From NCBI RefSeq assembly GCF_000266885.1, contig NC_018020.1, positions 2,356,001-2,420,000 of the forward strand: a stretch of 64,000 nt of DNA. The letters are read 5' to 3'. This document shows positions 36,848-43,853 of the stretch, in pieces. The position numbers and the translations under genes are program-made. Source of the DNA: Turneriella parva DSM 21527 (GTDB lineage Bacteria; Spirochaetota; Leptospiria; Turneriellales; Turneriellaceae). The notes under the pieces were generated by a model. It did no database searches. It worked only from the letters and a program-made list of their open reading frames with translations, and was not told where the DNA came from. Position 1 is the stretch's first letter. The number at the start of each line of letters is the position of its first letter.

Positions 36848-38281
36848 TTAGATGGGCATTAGCGAATGCCCATCCACCCGCATGCCTCTGGCAGCTAACA
36901 ACTTCAGCCACCCCTCCACCGTCCCGATATCATTGCGCCCCAACAAACCCGCTTCTTCCTCCGCACGCGATAGCTGGCTAAAAGTCTCAAACAGCGGGTG
37001 CCCGCTGTGAATGAACAGTTCCTTGCGGTGCAGAATCGGCGGGTTCTCACGCGTTCGGTAGTCCCGATAATCCAACTTGTTCTTGTGCAATAGCACTTTC
37101 ATCGCACCCAGCAGCCGTGGATGCGCGTCTTCATAGAAATTGGCGTATTCCATGAAAGTCACGTGGTATGAGTTTCGGGCGATTTTGGCGATGTTCCATT
37201 CGACATCAGGCGGCAGAATCGTCTTCGCTAGCTCAACCAATAGCTGCAGCATCTCGGGCGCGTACTCAAGCGAATCGCGGTGTATATAGATATCGTCGGG
37301 CAGCACTTTCCCGACGCTCGACTCATTGATGTATCGGCTCACCTGTGCCAGGTCGCCCAGCTCTTTGAGCCGCACTAGTGCTGCAGTCTTCGCGGCATCC
37401 CACTTGCCATAATAGAGCCTGACCTGCTGCGCCGTTTCATCCTTAAGGTCTGAAGGCTTGAGGCGCGTGTCGGTGCGTATCAGCTCGCGACTCAAAGCAA
37501 TGAGTAGGGCGGATTTATGCCGTTCTGCGGCCTGTTTGACAGTCTCGGGGTTTAGCTCCGCTCTGAGCGCCTCAGCCGCGGCTTCGGCTGAACCAAAGAT
37601 GCGTTTGATAGTTCCTAAATCAGCAAACTCGGTCTTGTCAGGCGCGCGGCCGAGCTCGTGGTAGAGAGACACCCAGCGCGAAATCGTCTCTTGCACAATC
37701 TGCTGCCGCAGTGATTCTGCAATCCCGGCCTTTGAGTTCGCAAAGCGGTTCTGTAAGAATTGCTGCTGTAGTTCAGCATTTTTGAAGACATAGGCTATAC
37801 CAGGCGACACCAAGCGGGCTTCGACGCCGAGCGTTGACTCGAGGTATTCGCGAAATTCGCGCGGTGAAAAATATTTCTGAAAAGTATGCCAAGATGTCAG
37901 AATGCCATCACCGAATGCAACCTCCGTCGCGACGAGCGGGCCTGCCGCACGAATCATGACCGCGACGACGAGCAGATTCTCCGATAGATCGAAAGCAGCC
38001 TTGAGCGTTTCTTTGCGCTCCGCAGCATTCTCGATAACATTCAGAATGTAGCCGAGATTGACAATTTGTGCCCCCTTCTTTGGTTTTTCAGGGGCAAAAT
38101 GCGGGTCCCAACCGGCCGCCTCGAACTGCATCTTTTTCAGAAATTTGACGTCTTCACCGTAACCACAGCCATAGTCGAAGAAGCTCGTCTGTGTCGTCAG
38201 CAGCCCGTCATCGAGCAAAAGCTGCACCGGCCCGGAAAATCGGCGGCGCAACAAGGCGGTGCGGTGCCGCAAGATCTGCAT
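36848..38281 (-). CDS. DNA phosphorothioation-associated putative methyltransferase
   Basis: 477 aa. The N-terminus HRTALLRRRFSGPVQLLLDD precedes a SAM-binding motif FFDYGCGYGEDVKFLKK and AAGWDPHFAPEKPKKGAQIV then NLGYILNVIENAAERKETL; this combination is the family annotated as phosphorothioation-associated methyltransferase in Dnd and Ssp islands. A helical C-terminal half of about 300 residues follows. Its substrate is unknown. It is the outermost gene of the island on the right, next to the transposase. Confidence 0.88.
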   Translation of the reverse strand: MQILRHRTALLRRRFSGPVQLLLDDGLLTTQTSFFDYGCGYGEDVKFLKKMQFEAAGWDPHFAPEKPKKGAQIVNLGYILNVIENAAERKETLKAAFDLSENLLVVAVMIRAAGPLVATEVAFGDGILTSWHTFQKYFSPREFREYLESTLGVEARLVSPGIAYVFKNAELQQQFLQNRFANSKAGIAESLRQQIVQETISRWVSLYHELGRAPDKTEFADLGTIKRIFGSAEAAAEALRAELNPETVKQAAERHKSALLIALSRELIRTDTRLKPSDLKDETAQQVRLYYGKWDAAKTAALVRLKELGDLAQVSRYINESSVGKVLPDDIYIHRDSLEYAPEMLQLLVELAKTILPPDVEWNIAKIARNSYHVTFMEYANFYEDAHPRLLGAMKVLLHKNKLDYRDYRTRENPPILHRKELFIHSGHPLFETFSQLSRAEEEAGLLGRNDIGTVEGWLKLLAARGMRVDGHSLMPI

Positions 38282-38361
38282 TGTTCTCTGCTCTGGGTGG
38301 CGCAGCTGCTGCCAAGCGAATAAGACTGATCGTTGTCGGGGGGTGATTTGGCGAGAAAATC

Positions 38362-38384
38362 AGGGTTAGTAAAGTGCTCCCGAA
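38362..38384. repeat. 23-bp direct repeat, left copy (tRNA-Asn 3' end duplication)
   Basis: Identical to 39474-39496. It begins AGGGTTAG and ends CTCCCGAA; the last eight bases equal the discriminator and acceptor 3' end of the tRNA-Asn gene (complement). Attachment-site-like. Confidence 0.85.
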
Positions 38385-38399
38385 ATTTTTTTTCACCAA

Positions 38400-39473
38400 T
38401 CCTCGCAAACCAGTACCCATGCCCTTCGGGCGGGGATGGCAGTCCAGGTAGATACTGAATACTATACCAGGCTTACTGATCAGTTACTGGATGACTTCTA
38501 CCCTAAGTTCTGCTGTAATGAAAGACTGACTGCCGTGGACGGTAAAAGGGAAACCGTGCTCCGGTGCCCCCGTTGTCATAAGCAGGCATCCCGGTTGGCC
38601 GGTACGCCTTTGCATCATTTGAAGTTACCGCGATGGATGTTTGGTTATCTGTTGAAAGAGAACCAGTTACAGTACCCGAAAGTATTGACCTCTACGGAAA
38701 TCAGTAAAAGAGTAGGAGTAAGTATCCCCGCCGCGATCCGGTTAAAGCGTAGATTGCAATTGTTTGCTGCGGATACTCTCCCCCGAATGCAGCGTAAGTT
38801 TTATGAAACCCAGAAGCTCCGGTTTCAGGGCTTCCGGTTTCCTAAAGACAGAGAGACTGATCTGACTCCCCTGATTGCTGATAAGCCAGTACCCCAGGCG
38901 GATACAGTAGTGTTGTACTCCTGCAAAGGTACTGCAAATAAAGGCCGAAAGCGTTATCGCCGCAGCGGACAGACTGCTTCAATTTACCGGAGTGAATCTT
39001 TAGGCGGGGATCAGATCGGGACTCTTGTCCATACAATCGGGACAAAGCAAGGTCCGGTATTCTATGACTCTATCCCCAACCAGAAAGCGGAGACCATCTA
39101 TCCGATTCTGGGTAAATACAATCCCCACCACGGTCCCTTGTTTACTGACATGGGATACCGCGGCTTCCCCAGCATGAATCACCGGATGGTGAATCACTCC
39201 CGCAAGAGTTCTGACAAGAGGTATAAGTGGGCCAGGAATCGGTGGAGTAAGAACGGGGTTCACTGCAACGTCGCGGAGGGTAAGAACGGAATCCTGAAGC
39301 GGTCATTCAGTTCCTATGTCTGGATAAACCCGAAGCACTCTAACCTGTACTTACAGGAATATGCCTTCAATGCCAACCTTAGGCATTTTGACCTGGGGGA
39401 TTTGTTACCGGAAGAGAGTAACCCGAATCCCGCCCCGGTCTATCAGATGGATGACAACTGGGCAATGCGAGGA
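38400..39473 (+). mobile_element. IS1595-like insertion element
   Basis: Imperfect terminal inverted repeats start TCCTCGCA at 38400 and, on the other strand, TCCTCGCA at 39473, each followed by a CCAGT-containing stretch. The element contains one transposase gene. The sequences immediately outside the terminal repeats are not a matching short target duplication; instead a 23-bp repeat lies 15 bp outside on the left and directly adjacent on the right. Ends are therefore approximate. Confidence 0.65.
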
Positions 39474-39527
39474 AGGGTTAGTAAAGTGCTCCCGAAGCAG
39501 GATTCGAACCTGCGACACGGTGATTAA
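38436..39527 (+). CDS. IS1595-family transposase (ISXO2-like)
   Basis: 363 aa. An N-terminal zinc ribbon (FCCNERLTAVDG, LRCPRCHKQASRLAGTPLHH) is followed by an HTH-like region and a DDE domain with LFTDMGYRGFPS and VHCNVAEGKNGILKRSFSSY. The frame leaves the element at its right end and terminates inside the tRNA-Asn gene on the opposite strand, giving a foreign tail (SKVLPKQDSNLRHGD). So the native stop may have been lost on insertion. Confidence 0.85.
   Translation: MAVQVDTEYYTRLTDQLLDDFYPKFCCNERLTAVDGKRETVLRCPRCHKQASRLAGTPLHHLKLPRWMFGYLLKENQLQYPKVLTSTEISKRVGVSIPAAIRLKRRLQLFAADTLPRMQRKFYETQKLRFQGFRFPKDRETDLTPLIADKPVPQADTVVLYSCKGTANKGRKRYRRSGQTASIYRSESLGGDQIGTLVHTIGTKQGPVFYDSIPNQKAETIYPILGKYNPHHGPLFTDMGYRGFPSMNHRMVNHSRKSSDKRYKWARNRWSKNGVHCNVAEGKNGILKRSFSSYVWINPKHSNLYLQEYAFNANLRHFDLGDLLPEESNPNPAPVYQMDDNWAMRGRVSKVLPKQDSNLRHGD
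39474..39496. repeat. 23-bp direct repeat, right copy (overlaps tRNA-Asn 3' end)
   Basis: Identical to 38362-38384; its last 8 bp are the 3' end of the tRNA-Asn gene, so this is the copy attached to the functional gene. Confidence 0.85.
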
Positions 39528-39561
39528 CAGTCACCTGCTCTACCGACTGAGCTATTCGGGA
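39489..39561 (-). tRNA. tRNA-Asn (anticodon GTT)
   Basis: Read on the minus strand it has acceptor TCCCGAA/TTCGGGA, D arm GCTCAGTCGGTAGAGC, anticodon loop CTGTTAA with GTT at 39526-39528, and T arm CAGGTTCGAATCCTG, with G as discriminator. CCA is not encoded. The gene marks the right limit of the accessory region. Confidence 0.96.
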
Positions 39562-39591
39562 ATGATAGGCCACCCTTCGGCAGCCAGATGG

Positions 39592-39623
39592 CCCGAATAG
39601 CTCTGCTTCCAGTGCTATTCGGG
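39592..39623 (-). other. tRNA-Asn-like remnant hairpin
   Basis: CCCGAATAGC and GCTATTCGGG form perfect 10-bp arms around a 12-nt loop. Read on the minus strand it starts TCCCGAATAGC like tRNA-Asn, continues with a D-arm-like GAAGCAGAGC, and then returns through the acceptor complement. It lies upstream of the tRNA gene. Confidence 0.55.
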
Positions 39624-39745
39624 AATAGTTAACGGTCGGAGAAATCGGCATTTTTGACAATGCGTCAACTGTTTTCAAAACCAAATGGCAGTGTGTCCGG
39701 GGCGATCAAGGCGCGGCGGAGGGTGTAACGGATCGGGCTTTATTT

Positions 39746-40639
39746 TCAGGTCTTCAGCGCGGTCGATTTCTTGATGCCGAGCGATTGGTAGATTTTGAGC
39801 GTTGCCTTTGATTTGTTCAGGGTGTAGAAGTGAATGCCGGCGGTGCCGTGGTCGATCAGGTCGCGCACCTGTTCGCTTGCCCAGTGTATGCCGACATTCT
39901 CGGCGTATTCGTCGTCTTCGGCGCGGGCGAGCGCGCGCAAGAGTTTCGCGGGAAAACGCGAGCCGAGCGACAGCTCGGCCATGCGCTGCATGCCCTTGCG
40001 CGAGGTGATCGGCATAATGCCCGCGATAATCGGCACGTTAATGCCGGCCAGCGCGCAGCGTTCGCGGTAGTCGTAGAAGTCATGGTTGTCGAAAAAAAGT
40101 TGAGTACAGATATAATCCGCACCAGAATCGATCTTCGCCTTCAGGTAGCTGATTTCTTTGAGGCGATTGGGCGTCTCGGGGTGGCCTTCGGGAAAACCGG
40201 CAACGCCGACACCCATCTGGGGAAAATGCTTCTTGATGAACGCGACGAGTTCGGCCGCGTACGCGAAGCCGTCGGGGTGTTGCTGCCATCTGCCGTGCGC
40301 TTCTTTTGAAGGGTCGCCCCGCAGCGCCATGATGTTATGAATGCCGCTCTCTGCATAGCGTTCAAGAATCAGGCGGATTTCATCTTTACTGGCACCTACG
40401 CACGTGAGGTGAGACACGATCGTGAGACCGAGCTCACGGCTGAGGCGCACGACAAGATCGTGCGTGAGCTGGCGGGTTGAGCCACCGGCACCGTACGTGA
40501 CACTCACATAAGCCGGCTCGAGTGGTGTGAGGTCGCTGATCGTCTGAAACAGGGTCTCAGCACCCTCTGGCGTCTTCGGGGGAAAAAACTCGAAACTCAG
40601 CGCGGGCTGGTTTTGCTTTAATACATCCGCAATATGCAC
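39746..40639 (-). CDS. metF: 5,10-Methylenetetrahydrofolate reductase
   Basis: 297 aa from a GTG at 40639, preceded by the strong ribosome site AGGTGGG. Family marks: ALSFEFFPPKTPEGAETLF at the N-terminus, VSVTYGAGGSTRQLTHDLV, HLTCVGASKDEIRLIL, NIMALRGDP, and AKIDSGADYICTQLFFDNHDFYDY near residue 170. It reduces methylene-THF to 5-methyl-THF for methionine synthesis, using FAD. Confidence 0.96.
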   Translation of the reverse strand: MHIADVLKQNQPALSFEFFPPKTPEGAETLFQTISDLTPLEPAYVSVTYGAGGSTRQLTHDLVVRLSRELGLTIVSHLTCVGASKDEIRLILERYAESGIHNIMALRGDPSKEAHGRWQQHPDGFAYAAELVAFIKKHFPQMGVGVAGFPEGHPETPNRLKEISYLKAKIDSGADYICTQLFFDNHDFYDYRERCALAGINVPIIAGIMPITSRKGMQRMAELSLGSRFPAKLLRALARAEDDEYAENVGIHWASEQVRDLIDHGTAGIHFYTLNKSKATLKIYQSLGIKKSTALKT

Positions 40640-40640
40640 C

Positions 40641-40733
40641 CCACCTGCAATGCAGGTTCTGCTGCGCCGTAAAGGAGAATCGGTATCTGCAGCGCAAAAA
40701 TGCGTTGGCGACGCCCGGCCGTTTTGCAGGTGG
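40641..40733. promoter_or_regulatory. Divergent intergenic region with an inverted repeat over both ribosome sites
   Basis: CCACCTGCAA (40641-40650) and TTGCAGGTGG (40724-40733) are perfect complements 73 bp apart. Each arm contains the Shine-Dalgarno sequence of the gene it adjoins (metF to the left, the zinc-ribbon membrane protein to the right). A local hairpin CCTGCA-A-TGCAGG (40644-40656) can also form beside metF, so two structures compete. Confidence 0.55.
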
Positions 40734-40737
40734 TTTC

Positions 40738-42774
40738 ATGCGGTATTTATGGCTGATGATTGCAAGTATGGCTTGCGCTGCTTCTGTTGGGGCCACGGAG
40801 AAGAAGATCGGCGCGGCCAGGGTTCACTTCACCGGCGAGCTGAAAGGCAGTGACCTGCGCATGACCGAAGAGCACGCACTCGATCTCACCGAGGCCTGGC
40901 AGTACCCTGCGCGCACCTACTACCGCAGCTTCCTGGCGGGGCGCTTTCCCTGGTCGCAGGACCTCACCGATTTTCGCGCGAGCGTCGATGGCCAGCCAAT
41001 GAAAACTGATCTCTACCGGTACGGCTACGACAAGGTCATGCTGCGCCTGCCAGCTCTCGCGGCGGGCAACTACCGCCTCAAGGTCAGCTATACAATCCGT
41101 GACATCCGCGGATTTCCCGAGGCAACTCTGCCAGAGCTGCGCTTCTGGGATTACCCTCTGCATATCGAAGAAGTCACTGCTCAGCTTACTGGCTTGCCGC
41201 GGGGCGCAGAGTTCGCGCTGATCGAACGCTACAACCGCGAGCAATTCGCGCAGAAACGCGCCGATGGCATTCAGGCGCTGGCGTACGGTAAAGATCACGA
41301 CACCACGCCATCACCGGTTTTGCTCATCAGCAATAGCGCGCTGCGCTACGATGAGGGCATCGTCGGTTACATGCGCTATTTCGCGCAGCAGAGCAGGTTA
41401 CTGCCATTTGTAGGATTTCTTATTGTTCTGATGCTCTTGCTCCGGTTCATGCCGGCACGCATCGTTCTGGGTTTTATTTCGCTCTACATGTTTATACCAC
41501 TCACCTTCTGGCTCTCGCGCATTCCGGGTTGGCTAAGCTACTTTGCCGCACGCAAAGAAATTGAACCGCGCGCAGAGTACATCGAACACTTCTACGGCGA
41601 GCTGGCGGGCGACATTGCTGTAGCAGCCATCTTGTTCTTGCTGGCACTGCGTGTCGTGCGCGGCATCTGGCGCGGCGAAATCAGCGATTATTACCTGCCT
41701 TACGGCGGCCTCGTGAGCTTTTTGGTGCTACTGCTCTTCATGGGGCAGGACCCCGAGGCCTTGCTGATGCTGCCGCTCGCAGCACTTTTTCCGCTGATGT
41801 ATTCAGGCAAACAGGTCACGCGTTTCTTCGGTGCCGATGCGCACGTGTGGATCGAAAAGGTTATCTCGGTCGGCAAGATGAGTTTCGATGAACTGAGCCA
41901 GGCTTCAGGACTTGCGGTTACGCGACTCAACCGTATCTTTGCCGCTCTGCCCACGCACCCGGTTGCGATCGATCATGACAACCGACAGTACCTTTCGGCT
42001 GATGCGCTGGCGGCGCTCGAGCAAAACCAATTTTGCAACAACTGCGGAGGTACTCTCAAGGTTGAACACAGCGACCTTCTACAGTGTCCGTATTGCCGCA
42101 GCGATTACGCCGTGGCGCTCGGAAAAAAATCCAAAGCAAAAAACACTCCGCCGCTGGTCGTGAGTACGCTGGCAAATTTTCTCAAGGCAAGCGGAATCAT
42201 GCTCATGATTGTGTTTGTCTTTCTCGCAGCCTTCGGTGCCATCACCGAACTTTATGCGCGTATGCATCGCAAGGGTGGCACCAGCGGCGACTGGGCAGTG
42301 GTCATCACCATTGCCATTCTGGGTGGCGCGGCGTATGGTGGCTTTGCCGCACTCGCGACCCGGCTGCTTTCCGGTAAGGGTTACGCCCTGGTTTCGGCGG
42401 TGCTTGCAACTCTCGCCCCTCTCGTCTGGCCCATCTTTGCGCTGCGCGCGCTGATGTCGCCGCGCAGCAAATTCTTTTTCGGGCAGTTGGATTTAGCCCG
42501 CATACGCGAGTGGCTTGCAGAAAAAAAGTACATCCCCCTTACTGAATTTGCCCGCCGGCTGCGCGCGAGCGAACTCGATGCAATGAACCTCGCGCATTAC
42601 CTCACGTCCTCGGGTGAGCTCGACGCGGTTTACGACCGGCGCAACAACACGCTGACAGAACGCTCGCTCTTTCGTGCCAAGGCCGGCGCCAATTCATGCC
42701 AATCTTGCGGGGGAGTGGTCTCGGTGCTGAACGGTGCCCGCGTTTGCCGGTATTGTGGAACCAAGGCCACGTAA
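40738..42774 (+). CDS. Exported/membrane protein with two zinc ribbons (DUF2207-like N-terminus)
   Basis: 678 aa from the ATG at 40738, five bases after AGGTGG. A signal peptide (MRYLWLMIASMACAASVGA) leads to a beta-rich domain (VMLRLPALAAGNYRLKVSYT) like DUF2207. Several membrane segments follow (about 220-260, 290-315, 320-350, then near 485-510 and 530-580). Zinc ribbons FCNNCGGTLKV...LQCPYCRSDY lie near residue 430-455, and a second, CQSCGGVVSVLNGARVCRYC, is at the C-terminus. No known function. Confidence 0.65.
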   Translation: MRYLWLMIASMACAASVGATEKKIGAARVHFTGELKGSDLRMTEEHALDLTEAWQYPARTYYRSFLAGRFPWSQDLTDFRASVDGQPMKTDLYRYGYDKVMLRLPALAAGNYRLKVSYTIRDIRGFPEATLPELRFWDYPLHIEEVTAQLTGLPRGAEFALIERYNREQFAQKRADGIQALAYGKDHDTTPSPVLLISNSALRYDEGIVGYMRYFAQQSRLLPFVGFLIVLMLLLRFMPARIVLGFISLYMFIPLTFWLSRIPGWLSYFAARKEIEPRAEYIEHFYGELAGDIAVAAILFLLALRVVRGIWRGEISDYYLPYGGLVSFLVLLLFMGQDPEALLMLPLAALFPLMYSGKQVTRFFGADAHVWIEKVISVGKMSFDELSQASGLAVTRLNRIFAALPTHPVAIDHDNRQYLSADALAALEQNQFCNNCGGTLKVEHSDLLQCPYCRSDYAVALGKKSKAKNTPPLVVSTLANFLKASGIMLMIVFVFLAAFGAITELYARMHRKGGTSGDWAVVITIAILGGAAYGGFAALATRLLSGKGYALVSAVLATLAPLVWPIFALRALMSPRSKFFFGQLDLARIREWLAEKKYIPLTEFARRLRASELDAMNLAHYLTSSGELDAVYDRRNNTLTERSLFRAKAGANSCQSCGGVVSVLNGARVCRYCGTKAT

Positions 42775-42796
42775 GGGTAAATGCCTTCGCCTAACA

Positions 42797-43096
42797 GGCT
42801 CCTGAAAAAGGAGCCAAAAGCAGGTTCCGGAAACCGAACAAGGCTGCAGACAGGCCATATATGGCCGTTTTGCGAGCGATTTCGGTACGAAATCGCGGCG
42901 TCTGCGCCGGCCTTCGGCCGGGCAACGCCCGGTCAGGGAGTATTTCCGGAACCTGCTAAGCCGACAGCCGGGAACCCGCAGCGGCTGTCGTCGGTCAATA
43001 AGATGTTAACCAAATGGTTAAAAACTGTTCTACGGGGTGTCTAGCCAACCAGCTGCGGTAACGCGTGGCTGTGAGTTTCCATAGCTGCTATGGAAA
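42797..43096. other. Densely structured intergenic segment
   Basis: The 368-bp gap from 42775 to 43142 has no convincing gene but many perfect hairpins. These are GGCTCC/GGAGCC (42797-42815); a 14-bp outer pair GCAGGTTCCGGAAA (42820-42833) with 42943-42956; palindrome GGCCATATATGGCC (42853-42866); GCGATTTCG/CGAAATCGC (42876-42896); overlapping alternatives CCGGCC/GGCCGG (42907-42921) and CCGGGC/GCCCGG (42918-42932); CGACAGCCG/CGGCTGTCG (42962-42990); and a 21-bp palindrome TTTCCATAGC/GCTATGGAAA (43076-43096). It could be an untranslated leader RNA of the ABC operon or a mobile palindromic element. Confidence 0.75.
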
Positions 43097-43142
43097 TCCG
43101 TAGCAGTGCGAGAAATCCGCCGCACCGCCGCAAAGGAGAACT

Positions 43143-43853
43143 ATGCATATCATCTCGATGACCAACGTTCGCAAAGATTACCCGCTCGGCGAAACCACGG
43201 TCAGCGCGCTCAAGGGTGTTAACTTCGCGGTCGAGGCGGGTGACCTGCTCTCGGTGGTGGGGCCCTCGGGTAGCGGCAAGACGACTCTGCTCAACATCAT
43301 CGGCTGTATCGACCGCCCGACGAGCGGCAAGGTTTCAATTGCAGGCCAGGACATCACGACGATGAGCGACGATGCGCTCACCGACCTGCGCCTTTACACG
43401 GTCGGGTTTATTTTCCAGACGTTCAACCTGATCCCGGTGCTCGATGTGCTCGAGAACGTGGAGTTCCCGATGCTGCTGATGAAAGATAACAAGTTCTCGA
43501 AAGCTGAAATCAAAGAGCGTGCCGAGCACCTGATCGAAGAGGTGGGCCTGACCGCACAGCTGAAGCAGCGCCCGGCGGAGCTCTCGGGTGGGCAGCGGCA
43601 GCGCGTCGCGATTGCGCGTGCGCTCGTGACCAACCCCAAGATCGTGCTCGCCGACGAGCCGACGGCCAACCTCGATTCAGACACGGGCCACAAGATTCTC
43701 GAACTGATGCGCCGACTGAATGAACAGCATAAGACGACGTTTGTATTCTCGACGCACGACCCCGACGTGCTGCAGTATGCTCGCCATGTTGTAAAAATTC
43801 GTGACGGGCTTGTCGTGGCCGACAAGCCCGTCACGAAAAAAAGAAAAAAATGA
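43143..43853 (+). CDS. ABC transporter ATPase, LolD/MacB type
   Basis: 236 aa. Walker A VVGPSGSGKTTLLNIIG, the family-typical DLRLYTVGFIFQTFNLIPVL Q-loop, signature LSGGQRQRVAIARAL, Walker B KIVLADEPTANLDS, and H-loop FVFSTHDPDVLQYA. It powers the two FtsX-type permeases encoded next. Strong ribosome site AAAGGAGAA. The stop overlaps the permease start (ATGA), and the end of the gene is a long hairpin. Confidence 0.95.
   Translation: MHIISMTNVRKDYPLGETTVSALKGVNFAVEAGDLLSVVGPSGSGKTTLLNIIGCIDRPTSGKVSIAGQDITTMSDDALTDLRLYTVGFIFQTFNLIPVLDVLENVEFPMLLMKDNKFSKAEIKERAEHLIEEVGLTAQLKQRPAELSGGQRQRVAIARALVTNPKIVLADEPTANLDSDTGHKILELMRRLNEQHKTTFVFSTHDPDVLQYARHVVKIRDGLVVADKPVTKKRKK
43798..43837. other. 18-bp-arm hairpin at the end of the ATPase gene
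   Basis: TTCGTGACGGGCTTGTCG (43798-43815) and its exact complement (43820-43837) around a TGGC loop, followed by an A-rich stretch and the next start codon at 43850. It encodes IRDGLVVADKPVTK at the ATPase C-terminus. Confidence 0.85.

Noticed and set aside
38362-39496. The 23-bp repeats as an ordinary target-site duplication of the IS
   Set aside because: The left repeat is 15 bp away from the terminal inverted repeat, and 23 bp is too long for the IS1595 family.
40640-40737. SAM riboswitch ahead of metF
   Set aside because: The gap is only about 98 bp, lacks the conserved junction pattern, and its inverted repeat is explained by the two ribosome sites.
42781-43044. An 87-codon open frame in the gap before the LolD-like gene
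   Set aside because: It runs through nested palindromes, has no ribosome site and no family resemblance; the structure of the DNA explains the sequence better than a protein does.
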